The notes under the pieces were generated by a model. That model worked only from the letters and a program-made list of their open reading frames with translations. It did not search any database and was not told the DNA's origin. From Aeromicrobium wangtongii (GTDB lineage: Bacteria > Actinomycetota > Actinomycetes > Propionibacteriales > Nocardioidaceae): a stretch of 64,000 nucleotides of DNA. The translations under genes and the position numbers were made by a program. Shown here piece after piece: positions 47,089-56,768 of this stretch. Location: assembly GCF_024584515.1 (NCBI RefSeq), contig NZ_CP102173.1, forward strand, positions 1,860,001 to 1,924,000, in the 5' to 3' direction. Position 1 is the stretch's first letter, and each line of letters starts with the position of its first letter.

Positions 47089-47927
47089 CCGATCCGCGTC
47101 CCGGCCGCAGCGTCGAGACGTACCGGTTCCTGCGCCTGGCCATGGTCGTGCTGGTCGTGCTGCTGCTCACCGCAGTGCTGCGCGAGCGGCTGGCGGACGG
47201 CACGAGGTGCTTCGAGACGACCATCAGTGCCTACTACTTCACCCCGGTGCAGGGCGTGTTCACCGCGTCGCTGGGCGCGCTGGGCGTCTGCATGATCGTG
47301 ATCAAGGCCGCCGATGGGGCCGAGGACCTCGCCCTGGCCATCGGCGGCATGCTGGCCGTGGTGGTCGGGCTGGTGCCGACGTCCGAGCGCGCCAGGTGCA
47401 CGGCATCGCCGCTCAACGACCTCGACGTGGCGGCACGCGTCGACAACAACGTGTGGTCGGCACTGCTGGCCGGGGCGGTCGGCGTGATCGTCGCGGCGCT
47501 GGTGGCCCAGCGCCGAGGCCAGCTGTCTCCGATGACCCGCAGGCACCGGTCGGGTCTGCTGGTGACCGCGGCGCTGCTGCTGACGGGTGTCGTGTGGTTC
47601 GTCGCGTGGAGGGACGGCTTCATCGCCCACGTCCACAACACCGCGGCGATCGGGCTGTTCGCGAGCGTCGTGGCCGTGGTCGCCCTCAATGCGTGGGAGT
47701 GCCGGTCCCGCGACGACCGCCGCACCTTGTCACGCCGCTACCTGGTCGTGCTCACCGCGATGATCGTGCTGGGCGGCGGCCTGATCGTCGCACGATGGTT
47801 CGGCTTCGAGGCGGGCCTGCTCGCCGCCGAGGTGGTCGTGATCGCGCTGTTCGCGGCGTTCTGGCTCGTGCAGACCGATGAGCTCTGGGACGACGGACCC
47901 CGCCCACCACGTGACACCGGCCCGTAG
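47085..47927 (+). CDS. Polytopic membrane protein of unknown function
   Basis: 280 residues with seven to eight hydrophobic segments. The N-terminus has RFLRLAMVVLVVLLLTAVL, then FETTISAYYFTPVQGVFT, a motif shared by a set of actinobacterial membrane proteins; the rest is regular helices. The C-terminus is charged (TDELWDDGPRPPRD). It is coupled to the GNAT gene by a 4-nt overlap and its TAG stop forms part of the dop promoter. No family is recognised with certainty. Confidence 0.8.
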   Translation: MTDPRPGRSVETYRFLRLAMVVLVVLLLTAVLRERLADGTRCFETTISAYYFTPVQGVFTASLGALGVCMIVIKAADGAEDLALAIGGMLAVVVGLVPTSERARCTASPLNDLDVAARVDNNVWSALLAGAVGVIVAALVAQRRGQLSPMTRRHRSGLLVTAALLLTGVVWFVAWRDGFIAHVHNTAAIGLFASVVAVVALNAWECRSRDDRRTLSRRYLVVLTAMIVLGGGLIVARWFGFEAGLLAAEVVVIALFAAFWLVQTDELWDDGPRPPRDTGP

Positions 47928-47930
47928 TGT
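47925..47930 (+). promoter_or_regulatory. Leaderless -10 box (TAGTGT) of dop
   Basis: TAGTGT ends 6 nt before ATG 47937 and overlaps the stop codon of the membrane-protein gene. Confidence 0.6.
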
Positions 47931-47936
47931 GACGTC

Positions 47937-49439
47937 ATGACAGTTCGTCGTGTCCAGGGCAGCGAGGTCGAGTACGGCATCGCCGTGCAGGGGCAGCCGC
48001 ATGCCAACCCCATGGTCGCCTCCACGCACGTCGTGAACTCCTACGCCGCCGCCCACGGTCTGACCCGGCGGGCACGCTGGGACTTCGAGGAGGAGAGCCC
48101 GCTGCGCGATGCCCGAGGCTTCGACCTCAGCCGTGACGTCGCCGACCCCTCGCAGCTGACCGACGAGGACATGGGCCTGGCCAACATCATCTTGACCAAT
48201 GGCGCGCGCCTGTACGTCGACCACGCCCATCCGGAGTACTCCAGCCCCGAGGTCACCAACCCGCTGGACGTCGTCCGGTGGGAGAAGGCCGGCGAGAACG
48301 TCATGCGGCTGGGGGCCGAGCTGGCGGCACAGATCCCCGGCTCGCAGCCGATCGTGCTGTACAAGAACAACGTGGACAACAAGGGCGCGTCCTACGGCTC
48401 CCACGAGAACTACCTCATGCGCCGGGACGTCCCGTTCGACAAGATCGTGGAGCACCTGACCCCGTTCTTCGTGACCCGCCAGGTGTTCACCGGCGCCGGC
48501 CGGGTCGGCCAGGAGCAGGACGGCAGCGTCCACGCCTTCCAGATCAGCCAGCGCGCCGACTACTTCGAGGTCGGCGTCGGGCTGGAGACGACCCTGAAGC
48601 GTCCCATCATCAACACCCGGGACGAGCCGCACGCCGATCCCAAGAAGTACCGGCGGCTGCACGTCATCATCGGCGACGCCAATTGTTCCGAGACCGCGAT
48701 CTACCTCAAGCACGGCACCACCTCGTTGGTGCTGGCCATGATCGAGGCCGGGTTCATCACCCGCAGCATGGCGTTGGCGGCGCCGGTCACGGCCGTCCAC
48801 GACATCTCCCACGACCCGTCCCTGACACACAAGGTCGTGCTGGCGGACGGCCGCACCGCCACCGCGCTGGAGCTGCAGGGGGAGTACCTCGAGCTCGCGA
48901 AGGCCTTCGTCGCGCGGGAGGGGTCCGACGAGCAGACCGATGACGTCATCCGCCGCTGGGAGAGCGTGCTGGAACGCCTGGGGCGCGATCCGATGGAGTG
49001 CGTCCGCGAGCTGGACTGGGTCGCCAAGCTGGCGTTGCTCGAGCGGTACCGCGAGCGCGACAACCTCGACTGGGACCACGCCAAGCTGCACCTGGTCGAC
49101 CTGCAGTACCACGACATCCGGCTGCACAAGGGGCTCTACCACCAGCTCGTCCGCACCGGGCGCATGGACCGGCTGCTCACCGAGGACCAGATCGCGGCCG
49201 CCGTGGTCGAGCCGCCCCACGACACCCGGGCGTACTTCCGCGGCATGTGCCTGGCCAGGTTCAGCCAGGACATCGCGGCCGCCTCGTGGGACTCGGTGAT
49301 CTTCGACCTGCCCGGTCACGACTCGCTGCAGCGCATCCCGACGATGGAGCCGCTGCGCGGCACCGAGGAGCACGTCCGGGCCCTGTTCGAGTCCAGCAGC
49401 ACGGCCGCAGAGCTGTTCTCGGCCATCACCGGACGCTAG
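47937..49439 (+). CDS. dop: Depupylase/Pup deamidase
   Basis: Converts the C-terminal Gln of Pup to Glu and removes Pup from substrates. 500 residues of the carboxylate-amine ligase fold shared with Paf[14 protein letters not shown] holds the metal-binding Glu; the Dop-specific loop region [23 protein letters not shown] is present, which PafA lacks. [21 protein letters not shown] and [11 protein letters not shown] are the shared active-site segments. Dop is needed here because Pup ends in Gln. The start is fixed by the promoter box. Confidence 0.96.
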   Translation: MTVRRVQGSEVEYGIAVQGQPHANPMVASTHVVNSYAAAHGLTRRARWDFEEESPLRDARGFDLSRDVADPSQLTDEDMGLANIILTNGARLYVDHAHPEYSSPEVTNPLDVVRWEKAGENVMRLGAELAAQIPGSQPIVLYKNNVDNKGASYGSHENYLMRRDVPFDKIVEHLTPFFVTRQVFTGAGRVGQEQDGSVHAFQISQRADYFEVGVGLETTLKRPIINTRDEPHADPKKYRRLHVIIGDANCSETAIYLKHGTTSLVLAMIEAGFITRSMALAAPVTAVHDISHDPSLTHKVVLADGRTATALELQGEYLELAKAFVAREGSDEQTDDVIRRWESVLERLGRDPMECVRELDWVAKLALLERYRERDNLDWDHAKLHLVDLQYHDIRLHKGLYHQLVRTGRMDRLLTEDQIAAAVVEPPHDTRAYFRGMCLARFSQDIAAASWDSVIFDLPGHDSLQRIPTMEPLRGTEEHVRALFESSSTAAELFSAITGR

Positions 49440-49504
49440 GCGCACAGGCGGCTCCGTCGCGGCGCGGATGGCTCGACTCACCCCCTGTTTGGGCGTGGTG
49501 GGGC

Positions 49505-49510
49505 TAGTGT
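49505..49510 (+). promoter_or_regulatory. Leaderless -10 box (TAGTGT) of pup, with upstream GTTTGG
   Basis: TAGTGT ends 6 nt before ATG 49517. GTTTGG (49487-49492) lies 12 nt upstream, as in the pafA promoter. Confidence 0.6.
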
Positions 49511-49516
49511 TGGGAC

Positions 49517-49714
49517 ATGTCAGAGCAGCAGCACAAGAGCACCCGCAAGCCAGCCGAGGCCGATGAGGCTCAGGCAGACACGACCGAGGTCGACACCGAG
49601 GCCAAGGTCAAGCTCGATGACGACGTCGACTCGATCCTCGACGAGATCGACGACGTGCTCGAGGAGAACGCCGAGGAGTTCGTTCGCAGCTTCGTGCAGA
49701 AGGGCGGCCAGTGA
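49517..49714 (+). CDS. pup: Prokaryotic ubiquitin-like protein Pup
   Basis: 65 residues, disordered and very acidic. The N-terminal half is the ATPase-engaging tail, the middle [17 protein letters not shown] forms the helix that binds the ARC coiled coil, and the C-terminus is FVQKGGQ. The final Gln must be deamidated by Dop before PafA can link it to substrate lysines. Its TGA overlaps the prcB start region (GTGATG). Confidence 0.97.
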   Translation: MSEQQHKSTRKPAEADEAQADTTEVDTEAKVKLDDDVDSILDEIDDVLEENAEEFVRSFVQKGGQ

Positions 49715-50535
49715 TGCTGCCTGAGGGCACCCGCCTGACCGGCTCCTCGTCCTTCGCCGACTACCTGGCCAGCACCGCCCCCGAGCTCATGCCGGGAGCA
49801 GCCTCGCGCAGCGCCGGCACCCCGTCCGACCTGGCCCCGCACGCCACCACGATCGTGGCCGCCACGTTCGACGGCGGCGTCGTGATGGCCGGCGACCGGC
49901 GCGCCACGATGGGCAACGTCATCGCCCAGCGCGACATCGAGAAGGTCTTCCCGGCCGATGAGTACTCGTGCATCGGCATCGCCGGCAGCGCCGGCCTGGC
50001 GATCGAGATGGTCCGGCTGTTCCAGGTCGAGCTCGAGCACTACGAGAAGATCGAGGGCATCGTGCTGTCCGCCGACGGCAAGGCCAATCGGCTCGCTGCC
50101 CTGATCCGCGGCAATCTCGGGCTCGCGATGCAGGGCCTCGCCGTCGTGCCGCTGTTCGCCGGGTTCGATCGTGAGACGCAGCGGGGGCGCATCTTCTCCT
50201 ACGACGTGACCGGCGGACGCTACGAGGAGCACAGCGGCTTCCACTCGGTCGGCTCCGGCTCGGTGTTCGCCCGCGGCTCGCTCAAGAAGCTCTACAGCCG
50301 CGGCCTGACCGAGGGCGACTGCGTGACCGCGGCCATCCAGGCCCTGTACGACGCCGCGGACGACGACTCGGCCACCGGCGGACCGGACCTGACCCGGCGC
50401 ATCTTCCCGGTGGTCGCGGTCGTGACCAGTGATGGCTACCGTCGCCTCGCCGACGAGGAGGTCGGCGCGATCGCCGACGACGTCATCGGTGGCCGCCTGG
50501 AGCGCCCCGACGGCCCATCCGCCCCCCTGAACTGA
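49714..50535 (+). CDS. prcB: 20S proteasome beta subunit
   Basis: Catalytic subunit of the 20S core. 273 residues from ATG 49714 (the overlapping GTG 49711 adds one). A propeptide of about 44 residues ends at APHA, releasing the N-terminal nucleophile T45 ([11 protein letters not shown]). The catalytic neighbours GDRRATMGN and the Lys in RDIEKVFP are in place. It overlaps the pup stop by 1 nt, so Pup and the core subunits are translated together. Confidence 0.95.
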   Translation: MLPEGTRLTGSSSFADYLASTAPELMPGAASRSAGTPSDLAPHATTIVAATFDGGVVMAGDRRATMGNVIAQRDIEKVFPADEYSCIGIAGSAGLAIEMVRLFQVELEHYEKIEGIVLSADGKANRLAALIRGNLGLAMQGLAVVPLFAGFDRETQRGRIFSYDVTGGRYEEHSGFHSVGSGSVFARGSLKKLYSRGLTEGDCVTAAIQALYDAADDDSATGGPDLTRRIFPVVAVVTSDGYRRLADEEVGAIADDVIGGRLERPDGPSAPLN

Positions 50536-50564
50536 CGACGTAGGCACCCCGTGAGAGGAACCCG

Positions 50565-51266
50565 ATGACCCAGCCGTTCTACGTCTCGCCCGAGCAGCTC
50601 ATGAAGGACCGGGCCGATTTCGCCCGGAAGGGCATCACCCGTGGCCGCAGTGTGGTCGTCGTGCACTACGCCGACGGGATCGTCTTCGTCGCGGAGAACC
50701 CGTCGCAGGCCCTGCACAAGATCAGCGAGATCTACGACCGCATCGGCTTCGCTGCGGTCGGCCGCTACAACGAGTTCGAGAACCTGCGCATCGCCGGGGT
50801 GCGCCTGGCCGACATGCGCGGCTACGCGTACGACCGGCGCGACGTCACGGCCCGCGGACTGGCCAATGCCTACGCCCAGACGCTCGGCACGATCTTCTCC
50901 TCGGGCGGCGAGAAGCCGTACGAGGTCGAGATCTTCGTCGGTGAGCTCGGCGAGGACGCCGCCCATGACCAGGTGTACCGGCTGATGTACGACGGCTCGG
51001 TCGCCGACGTCCAGAGCTTCGGCGTCATGGGCGGGCAGAGCGAGAAGGTCGAGGCCTATCTCGGCGAGCACTACTCGCCCTCGCTCGACCTGTCCAACGC
51101 GATCAAGCTCGCCGTGACCGCCCTGGGGCAGGACACCGACCCCGCCCGCACCGTCGAGGCCTCGGTGCTGGAGATCGCCACCCTCAGCCGCAGCCGTCCG
51201 CAGCCTCGCAAGTTCAAGCGCCTCACCGACGCCGACGTCGTGGCGGCACTCGGTTCACAGCCCTGA
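50565..51266 (+). CDS. prcA: 20S proteasome alpha subunit
   Basis: Forms the outer rings of the core and gates entry. 233 residues: [23 protein letters not shown] is the gate-forming N-terminus and helix, then [19 protein letters not shown] and [14 protein letters not shown]. There is no propeptide. ATG 50565 follows GAGAGGAA at proper spacing. It probably shares the pup-prcB transcript. Confidence 0.95.
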   Translation: MTQPFYVSPEQLMKDRADFARKGITRGRSVVVVHYADGIVFVAENPSQALHKISEIYDRIGFAAVGRYNEFENLRIAGVRLADMRGYAYDRRDVTARGLANAYAQTLGTIFSSGGEKPYEVEIFVGELGEDAAHDQVYRLMYDGSVADVQSFGVMGGQSEKVEAYLGEHYSPSLDLSNAIKLAVTALGQDTDPARTVEASVLEIATLSRSRPQPRKFKRLTDADVVAALGSQP

Positions 51267-51329
51267 CGGGCACGCCAGCGGCGGTGCCGCGGCGATGTGC
51301 GTCATCCCACACGTTTGGCCCGTCCGGAC

Positions 51330-51335
51330 TAGTGT
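51330..51335 (+). promoter_or_regulatory. Leaderless -10 box (TAGTGT) of pafA, with upstream GTTTGG
   Basis: TAGTGT ends 6 nt before ATG 51342. GTTTGG (51313-51318) lies 11 nt upstream. Confidence 0.6.
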
Positions 51336-51341
51336 GAACAC

Positions 51342-52703
51342 ATGGACCGACGGATCTTCGGTATCGAGAATGAGTACGGCGTCACGTGCTCGTTCAAGGG
51401 TCAGCGCCGCCTGTCGCCCGACGAGGTCGCGCGCTACCTGTTCCGTCGGGTCGTGTCGTGGGGACGCAGCAGCAACGTGTTCCTGCGCAACGGTGCCCGG
51501 CTGTACCTCGACGTCGGCAGCCACCCGGAGTACGCGACGCCCGAGTGCGACGACCTGGTCGACCTGGTCACGCACGACCGGGCGGGGGAGCGGATCCTCG
51601 AGGGCCTGATGGTCGACGCCCAGCAGCGTCTGGCCGACGACGGCGTCGAGGGCGACATCTACCTGTTCAAGAACAACACGGACTCGGCCGGCAACTCCTA
51701 CGGCTGCCACGAGAACTACCTGGTCAGCCGGCAAGGCGAGTTCAGCCGCCTCGCCGACATCCTGATCCCGTTCCTGGTGACCCGGCAGATCATCGCCGGC
51801 GCCGGCAAGATCCAGCAGACGCCGCGCGGCACGATCTTCTCGGTCAGCCAGCGCGCCGAGCACATCTGGGAGGGCGTCTCCAGCGCCACGACCCGTTCGC
51901 GCCCGATCATCAACACGCGGGACGAGCCGCATGCCGATGCCGAGCGGTTCCGCCGCCTGCACGTCATCGTCGGCGACTCCAACATGAGCGAGACCACGAC
52001 GCTGCTCAAGGTCGCCACGACCGATCTCGTCCTGCGGATGATCGAGGCCGGCGTGCCGATGCGCGACATGACCCTCGACAACCCGATCCGTGCGATCCGC
52101 GAGATCGCCCACGACATGACCGGGCGCCGCAAGGTGCAGCTGGCCAACGGCCGCGAGCTGTCGGCCCTGGAGATCCAGGCCGAGTACTTCGGCCGGGCCG
52201 CCGAGTTCGTGGACAAGAACGGCCTGCACACGCCGACCATCACCCGAGCCCTCGACCTGTGGGAGCGGACGTTGAAGGCCGTCGAGTCCGAGGACCTGTC
52301 GCTCGTGGAGCGGGAGGTCGACTGGGTCATCAAGTACAAGCTGCTCGACCGGTACCGCACCAAGAACGACCTCGAGTGGAGCGATCCACGCATCGCCCAG
52401 CTCGACCTGGCCTATCACGACATCCGCCGCGACCGCGGCATCTTCTACCTGCTGGAGAACAAGGGCGCGGTCGCCCGCGTCACGAACGACTTGGACGTGT
52501 TCACCGCGAAGTCGGTGCCGCCGCAGACCACCCGCGCCCGGTTGCGGGGCGACTTCATCAAGCGGGCCCAGGAGCGGCGACGCGACTTCACCGTCGACTG
52601 GGTCCACCTCAAGCTCAACGACCAGGCCCAGCGCACCGTCCTGTGCAAGGACCCGTTCCGGTCCCACGACGAGCGGGTCCAGAGGCTCATCGACGGCATG
52701 TGA
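51342..52703 (+). CDS. pafA: Pup-protein ligase
   Basis: Uses ATP to attach the C-terminal Glu of Pup to substrate lysines. 453 residues. [11 protein letters not shown] gives the metal-binding Glu; [15 protein letters not shown] carries the catalytic Asp region; [21 protein letters not shown] and [11 protein letters not shown] match Dop. The C-terminal domain ([19 protein letters not shown]) binds Pup. It lacks the Dop loop. The start is fixed by the promoter box. Confidence 0.96.
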   Translation: MDRRIFGIENEYGVTCSFKGQRRLSPDEVARYLFRRVVSWGRSSNVFLRNGARLYLDVGSHPEYATPECDDLVDLVTHDRAGERILEGLMVDAQQRLADDGVEGDIYLFKNNTDSAGNSYGCHENYLVSRQGEFSRLADILIPFLVTRQIIAGAGKIQQTPRGTIFSVSQRAEHIWEGVSSATTRSRPIINTRDEPHADAERFRRLHVIVGDSNMSETTTLLKVATTDLVLRMIEAGVPMRDMTLDNPIRAIREIAHDMTGRRKVQLANGRELSALEIQAEYFGRAAEFVDKNGLHTPTITRALDLWERTLKAVESEDLSLVEREVDWVIKYKLLDRYRTKNDLEWSDPRIAQLDLAYHDIRRDRGIFYLLENKGAVARVTNDLDVFTAKSVPPQTTRARLRGDFIKRAQERRRDFTVDWVHLKLNDQAQRTVLCKDPFRSHDERVQRLIDGM

Positions 52704-52732
52704 GCCGCACGCCCTGCTTTTGCCGCGGTCAG

Positions 52733-52738
52733 TAGCAT
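52733..52738 (+). promoter_or_regulatory. -10 box (TAGCAT) of the FKBP lipoprotein gene
   Basis: TAGCAT lies 37 nt before GTG 52776, so this transcript has a short leader with AAGG about 9 nt from the start. Confidence 0.45.
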
Positions 52739-52775
52739 GGTGCCGTTCTGCTCTCCACCCCGAAGGTCGTTCCAC

Positions 52776-53687
52776 GTGCGTCGCATTCTCCTGGCATCCG
52801 TGGCGGCAACGATCTTCCTGGCCGGGTGCGGTGGCAATGGCAGCGCAACGACCGGCAGCTTCGACGACATCACGGTGAGCGATGGCGACACACCGAAGGT
52901 CAGCGTCCCCAAAAAGTTCGCCGTCGACGAGACCGACACCAAGGTGTTGACGCAGGGCGAGGGCGACGTCGTCCACGCCGGTGACACGGTGCAGGCCAAC
53001 TACGTGGCCGTCAACGGACGTACCGGCAAGCAGTTCGACACCTCGTTCGCCTCCGGTACGACCCCTGCGGTGACGCTCGGCTCGAGCACGACCACTGCCG
53101 GCATCATCAAGGGCCTGGTCGGGCAGAAGGTCGGAACCCGGGTGCTCGTCGCGATCGCCCCCGAGGACGGCTTCGGCCAGGACCAGGCACAGTACGACCT
53201 CAAGACCGGCGACACGATGGTGTTCCTGTTCGACATCGAAGGCAAGTTCCCCGAGGGCAAGGCCAAGGCACTGCCGAAGTCGCTGCCGTCCCTGCAGCTG
53301 GACGACAAGGGACACCCGACCGGTTTCAAGAACACCGCCGACATGGCCAAGAAGCAGACCCGCGAGAGCATCCACGTCGTCAACCAGGGCACCGGCGCCG
53401 CGATCACGTCCGGCCAGAGCGTCATGGCCAACTACGTCGGCCAGATCTACGGCTCCGACAAGATCTTCGGCGAGACGTGGAGCACGGGCCCGCAGCAGCC
53501 GATCGTCCTGGCGGAGGGCAACGTCATCGCGTGCTGGACCGATCTGCTGATCGGGCAGAAGATCGGCAGCCGCGTCGTCCTGACCTGCCCGGCCGACAAG
53601 GCCTACGGCGACGGGGGCCGCGAGGACGCATCCATCAAGGGCGGCGACACGCTGATCTACGTGGTCGACTTGCTCGCCGCGTACTGA
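52776..53687 (+). CDS. Lipoprotein with two FKBP-type peptidyl-prolyl isomerase domains
   Basis: 303 residues. The signal peptide RRILLASVAATIFLAGC ends in a lipobox LAGC, so Cys18 should be lipidated and the protein held on the outer face of the membrane. Two FKBP-like domains follow (VVHAGDTVQANYVAVNG to DTMVFLFDIEGKF, then SIHVVNQGTGAAITSG to DTLIYVVDLLA). It should catalyse prolyl isomerisation of exported proteins. GTG 52776 gives the correct signal peptide. Located between pafA and pafB, the usual place for such a gene in this group. Confidence 0.9.
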   Translation: MRRILLASVAATIFLAGCGGNGSATTGSFDDITVSDGDTPKVSVPKKFAVDETDTKVLTQGEGDVVHAGDTVQANYVAVNGRTGKQFDTSFASGTTPAVTLGSSTTTAGIIKGLVGQKVGTRVLVAIAPEDGFGQDQAQYDLKTGDTMVFLFDIEGKFPEGKAKALPKSLPSLQLDDKGHPTGFKNTADMAKKQTRESIHVVNQGTGAAITSGQSVMANYVGQIYGSDKIFGETWSTGPQQPIVLAEGNVIACWTDLLIGQKIGSRVVLTCPADKAYGDGGREDASIKGGDTLIYVVDLLAAY

Positions 53688-53699
53688 CAGGCTCACCCC

Positions 53700-54668
53700 A
53701 TGGCCGAACGCAAGACCGAGAGGTTGATGAACCTCATCTTCGCCTTGTTGGTCAGTCGCCAGTACCTGACGAAGGAACAGATCCGAGAGTCGATCGCCGA
53801 CTACCGCGAGTCGACCCCGCAGGCCTTCGAGCGCAAGTTCGAGCGCGACAAGGAAGAGCTGCGCGAGATGGGCATCAACGTCGAGATGGGCTCGATCGAC
53901 AAGTACTTCAACGACGAGCCCGGGTACCGCATCCGCCGCGACGAGGCCGAGCTGCCCGATCTGGAGCTCACCCGCGAAGAGGCCGCCGTGATCGGCCTGG
54001 CCACCCAGGTGTGGGAGCACGCCGGACTGGCCAGCGAGTCCACGACCGCCCTGGTCAAGCTCAAGGCGATCGGGGTGGACGTCGACACCAGCGTCCTGCG
54101 GATGGCCGAACCCAAGCTGTCGACCGACGAGCCGTCGTTCGACGCCATGTGGGACGCCGTGACCCGCCGCGTCCCGGTGACGTTCACCTACACCCGCCTG
54201 GGGCAGGAGCCCATGCAGCGGCACCTGCAGCCGTGGGGCATCGTCTCGTGGCACGACCGGTGGTACGTCGGCGGGCTCGATCTGGATCGCGGCGAGTCAC
54301 GCCTGTTCCGGCTCTCCCGCATCACCGGTGACGTGACGCCCGACGGACCGGCCGGCTCGTACGAGATCCCCGAGGGCATCGACATGAAGGACGTCGCCCG
54401 GGAGCTCTTCCCGGCGCCTCCGCAGGAGGCGGCCGTCCTGCGCATCCGTGCCGGACGAGGGCTGGGACTGCGCCGGCTCGCCGAGAAGATCACCCCGGTC
54501 GGCGATGGCGTCGACGAGGTCGAGATCCGCTACTCCTCGCGCTGGGAGCTGGCCTCCGAGGTCGCGTCGTACGGCCCGGACGTCGTCGTGATCTCGCCCC
54601 CGGACGTGCGCGACACCGTGGTCCAACGCCTCCGCGCCGCCGTCAACGGACAGCTGGACCCGGCATGA
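53700..54668 (+). CDS. pafB: WYL-domain transcriptional regulator PafB
   Basis: 322 residues: an N-terminal winged helix (TERLMNLIFALLVSRQYLTKEQI, then FERDKEELREMG), a WYL domain with the ligand-binding core (VTFTYTRLGQEPMQRHLQPWGIVSWHDRWYVGGLD) and a WCX C-terminus. With PafC it activates the DNA-damage response on binding single-stranded DNA, in the mycobacterial model. Its TGA overlaps the pafC ATG by 4 nt. Starts at ATG 53700, 12 nt after the lipoprotein stop. Confidence 0.94.
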   Translation: MAERKTERLMNLIFALLVSRQYLTKEQIRESIADYRESTPQAFERKFERDKEELREMGINVEMGSIDKYFNDEPGYRIRRDEAELPDLELTREEAAVIGLATQVWEHAGLASESTTALVKLKAIGVDVDTSVLRMAEPKLSTDEPSFDAMWDAVTRRVPVTFTYTRLGQEPMQRHLQPWGIVSWHDRWYVGGLDLDRGESRLFRLSRITGDVTPDGPAGSYEIPEGIDMKDVARELFPAPPQEAAVLRIRAGRGLGLRRLAEKITPVGDGVDEVEIRYSSRWELASEVASYGPDVVVISPPDVRDTVVQRLRAAVNGQLDPA

Positions 54669-55642
54669 GCAGGTCCAGGCAGCAGGTCGTGCGCATGCTC
54701 GCGCTCGTGCCGTACCTGCAGGGCAATGACGGCGTCCCGGTCAACGAGGTGGCCGCCGAGTTCGGCGTCAGCCCCAAGGTCATCCGCGACGACCTGCGCC
54801 TGCTCATGTACACCGGCACCGGCGAGTACGCCGGCGAGCTGATCGACTTCGACCTCACCGCGCTGGAGCGCGACGGCATCGTGCACATCCGCGACGCGGA
54901 GTTCATGACCCGCCCGCTGCGCATCAGCGCCCGCGAGGGCGTCGCCCTGATCGTGGCGCTGCGCACCCTGCGAGCGTCCGCCAGCGGGCTGGAGCTCACC
55001 GTCATCGACAGCGCGCTGGCCAAGCTGGAGAGCGCGGTCGGTGACACGGTCTCCCCGCAGGTCGACGTCGTGCTCGACGAGGTCGACCCGGCCATCCACG
55101 AGACGATCGTGGAGGCCCTGACCGGCGCCAAGCGCCTCGAGCTGACCTACGCCACCGCGTCGCGTGACGAGCAGTCGGTCCGTGACGTCGACCCCCGCCG
55201 GCTGATCACCGAGCAGGGCAAGCTGTACCTCGAGGCGTGGTGCCTGAAGGCCGAGGACCTGCGGTTCTTCCGGCTCGACCGCATCGTGTCGGCGCGGGTG
55301 CTGCCCGTCGACGCGCAGGAGCACGACGCCCAGCCCCGAGACCTGTCCGACGGGTTCTTCACCGTGGGGGAGCAGACCCCGTTCGCGCTGGTCGACCTGC
55401 ACCCGCGCGCGCACTGGCTGACCGAGTACTACCAGGTCGACCTGCTCGAGCAGCGCGATGACGGCGTCTGGCGGGCCAAGCTCTACGGCGCCGACTGGTC
55501 CTGGCTGCGCCGCCTCGTCCTGCGCAACGCCGGCTCGATCACCGTCATCTCGCCGGAGCACCTTCGCACCCAGGTGGTGGATGACGCGCGGCTGGCACTG
55601 GCGGCGTACGATGACAGTGCCACGCCCCATAAGGAGTCATGA
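54665..55642 (+). CDS. pafC: WYL-domain transcriptional regulator PafC
   Basis: 325 residues, paralogue of PafB: winged helix with [36 protein letters not shown] domain ([40 protein letters not shown]) and WCX tail. It works as a heterodimer with PafB. The coupled start suggests fixed stoichiometry. The stop TGA at 55640 overlaps the tatA start codons. Confidence 0.94.
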   Translation: MSRSRQQVVRMLALVPYLQGNDGVPVNEVAAEFGVSPKVIRDDLRLLMYTGTGEYAGELIDFDLTALERDGIVHIRDAEFMTRPLRISAREGVALIVALRTLRASASGLELTVIDSALAKLESAVGDTVSPQVDVVLDEVDPAIHETIVEALTGAKRLELTYATASRDEQSVRDVDPRRLITEQGKLYLEAWCLKAEDLRFFRLDRIVSARVLPVDAQEHDAQPRDLSDGFFTVGEQTPFALVDLHPRAHWLTEYYQVDLLEQRDDGVWRAKLYGADWSWLRRLVLRNAGSITVISPEHLRTQVVDDARLALAAYDDSATPHKES

Positions 55643-55872
55643 TGTTCCGTCAGATCGGTCCCACCGAGATCTTGATCATCCTCGGAGTCGTGCTGCTCTT
55701 GTTCGGCGGCAAGAAGCTGCCCGAGCTCGCCCGTGGCTCAGGCAAGGCGCTGCGCATCTTCAAGACCGAGGTCAAGGCGATGCACGATGACGACGACGAC
55801 CAGACTCCCAAGCCTGCCTCGCTCGAGACCGTCGAGGCTGCTGAGCGGGACAAGAAGCCCGAACAGGGCTGA
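55642..55872 (+). CDS. tatA: Twin-arginine translocase subunit TatA
   Basis: 76 residues: periplasmic MFRQIGP, one membrane helix ([23 protein letters not shown]), an amphipathic helix ([20 protein letters not shown]) and a charged tail. It polymerises to form the pore for folded proteins. ATGATG at 55639-55644 gives two possible starts; AAGGAG at 55631-55636 is 5 nt from the second, so 55642 is preferred. Overlaps the pafC stop. Confidence 0.93.
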   Translation: MFRQIGPTEILIILGVVLLLFGGKKLPELARGSGKALRIFKTEVKAMHDDDDDQTPKPASLETVEAAERDKKPEQG

Positions 55873-55875
55873 CGC

Positions 55876-56721
55876 TTGGCGCTGAGAAGCGGCAAGCCTG
55901 CCCCCGCACCGGGCGGCGCGATGCCGCTGATGGATCATCTGCGCGAGCTGCGCAACCGGCTGACGATCGGCGTCGCCGCCGTCCTGCTCGGCACCGTCGT
56001 GGGCTGGATCATCTATCCGGAGGCCTTCGACTTCATCAAGCAGCCTTATGTGGACGGCATCAAGCCGCTGCTGGACCGCCGGGGCTTCAATGCCGAGCTG
56101 GTGCTGAACGGTGGGGTCGGTTCGGCCTTCAGCTTCCGCCTGAAGCTGTCCCTGGCCATCGGCCTGGTGATCTCTTCCCCGATCTGGATGTGGCAGATCT
56201 GGGCGTTCATCCTCCCGGCCCTGCACCGCAACGAGAAGCGCTGGGCGCTTTTGCTGGCGCTCACCGGCGCTCCGCTGTTCATCGGCGGCGTGGTGCTCGG
56301 GTACCTGGTGCTCCCCAAGGGCATCGAGGTGCTGATCAGCTTCGCCCCCGACTCCGTCAACGTCCTGCTGTCGCTGGGCGACTACCTGAACTTCGTGATC
56401 CGCACGGTCCTCGTGTTCGGCGTGGCCGCGCAGATCCCGCTGGTCGTGGTGATGCTGAACCGGCTGGGACTGGTCAGTGCCAAGCAGCTGGCCGGCGCCC
56501 GGCCGTGGACAGTCATCGGCATCTTCGTGTTCGCCGCCATCGCCACGCCGAGCACCGATCCGCTGACGATGCTGTTCCTGGCCGTGCCGATGACCGTCCT
56601 GTACCTGATCTCCGAGCTGATCGCCAAGCTCACCGATCGCCGGCGGGGCAAGGCGGCACCGACGGACCTGGCCGACGACCAGGCCGCGCCCCTCGACGGA
56701 CCCGCCCCGCTCGACGACTGA
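55876..56721 (+). CDS. tatC: Twin-arginine translocase subunit TatC
   Basis: 281 residues with six membrane helices. MDHLRELRNRLTIG is the conserved N-terminal motif binding the twin-arginine signal, and FVIRTVLVFGVAAQIPLVVVML the central one. The start is TTG 55876, 3 nt after the tatA stop; a later in-frame ATG would cut into the motif. The Asp/Ala/Pro-rich C-terminal tail is cytosolic. Confidence 0.93.
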   Translation: MALRSGKPAPAPGGAMPLMDHLRELRNRLTIGVAAVLLGTVVGWIIYPEAFDFIKQPYVDGIKPLLDRRGFNAELVLNGGVGSAFSFRLKLSLAIGLVISSPIWMWQIWAFILPALHRNEKRWALLLALTGAPLFIGGVVLGYLVLPKGIEVLISFAPDSVNVLLSLGDYLNFVIRTVLVFGVAAQIPLVVVMLNRLGLVSAKQLAGARPWTVIGIFVFAAIATPSTDPLTMLFLAVPMTVLYLISELIAKLTDRRRGKAAPTDLADDQAAPLDGPAPLDD

Positions 56722-56756
56722 GGCCGCCGCGGAGCCCAGCGATCCGGTGCCGCACG

Positions 56757-56762
56757 TAGGCT
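56757..56762 (+). promoter_or_regulatory. Leaderless -10 box (TAGGCT) of helY
   Basis: TAGGCT ends 6 nt before ATG 56769. GGAGG in the spacer overlaps and cannot act as a normally spaced ribosome site. Confidence 0.55.
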
Positions 56763-56768
56763 GGAGGC

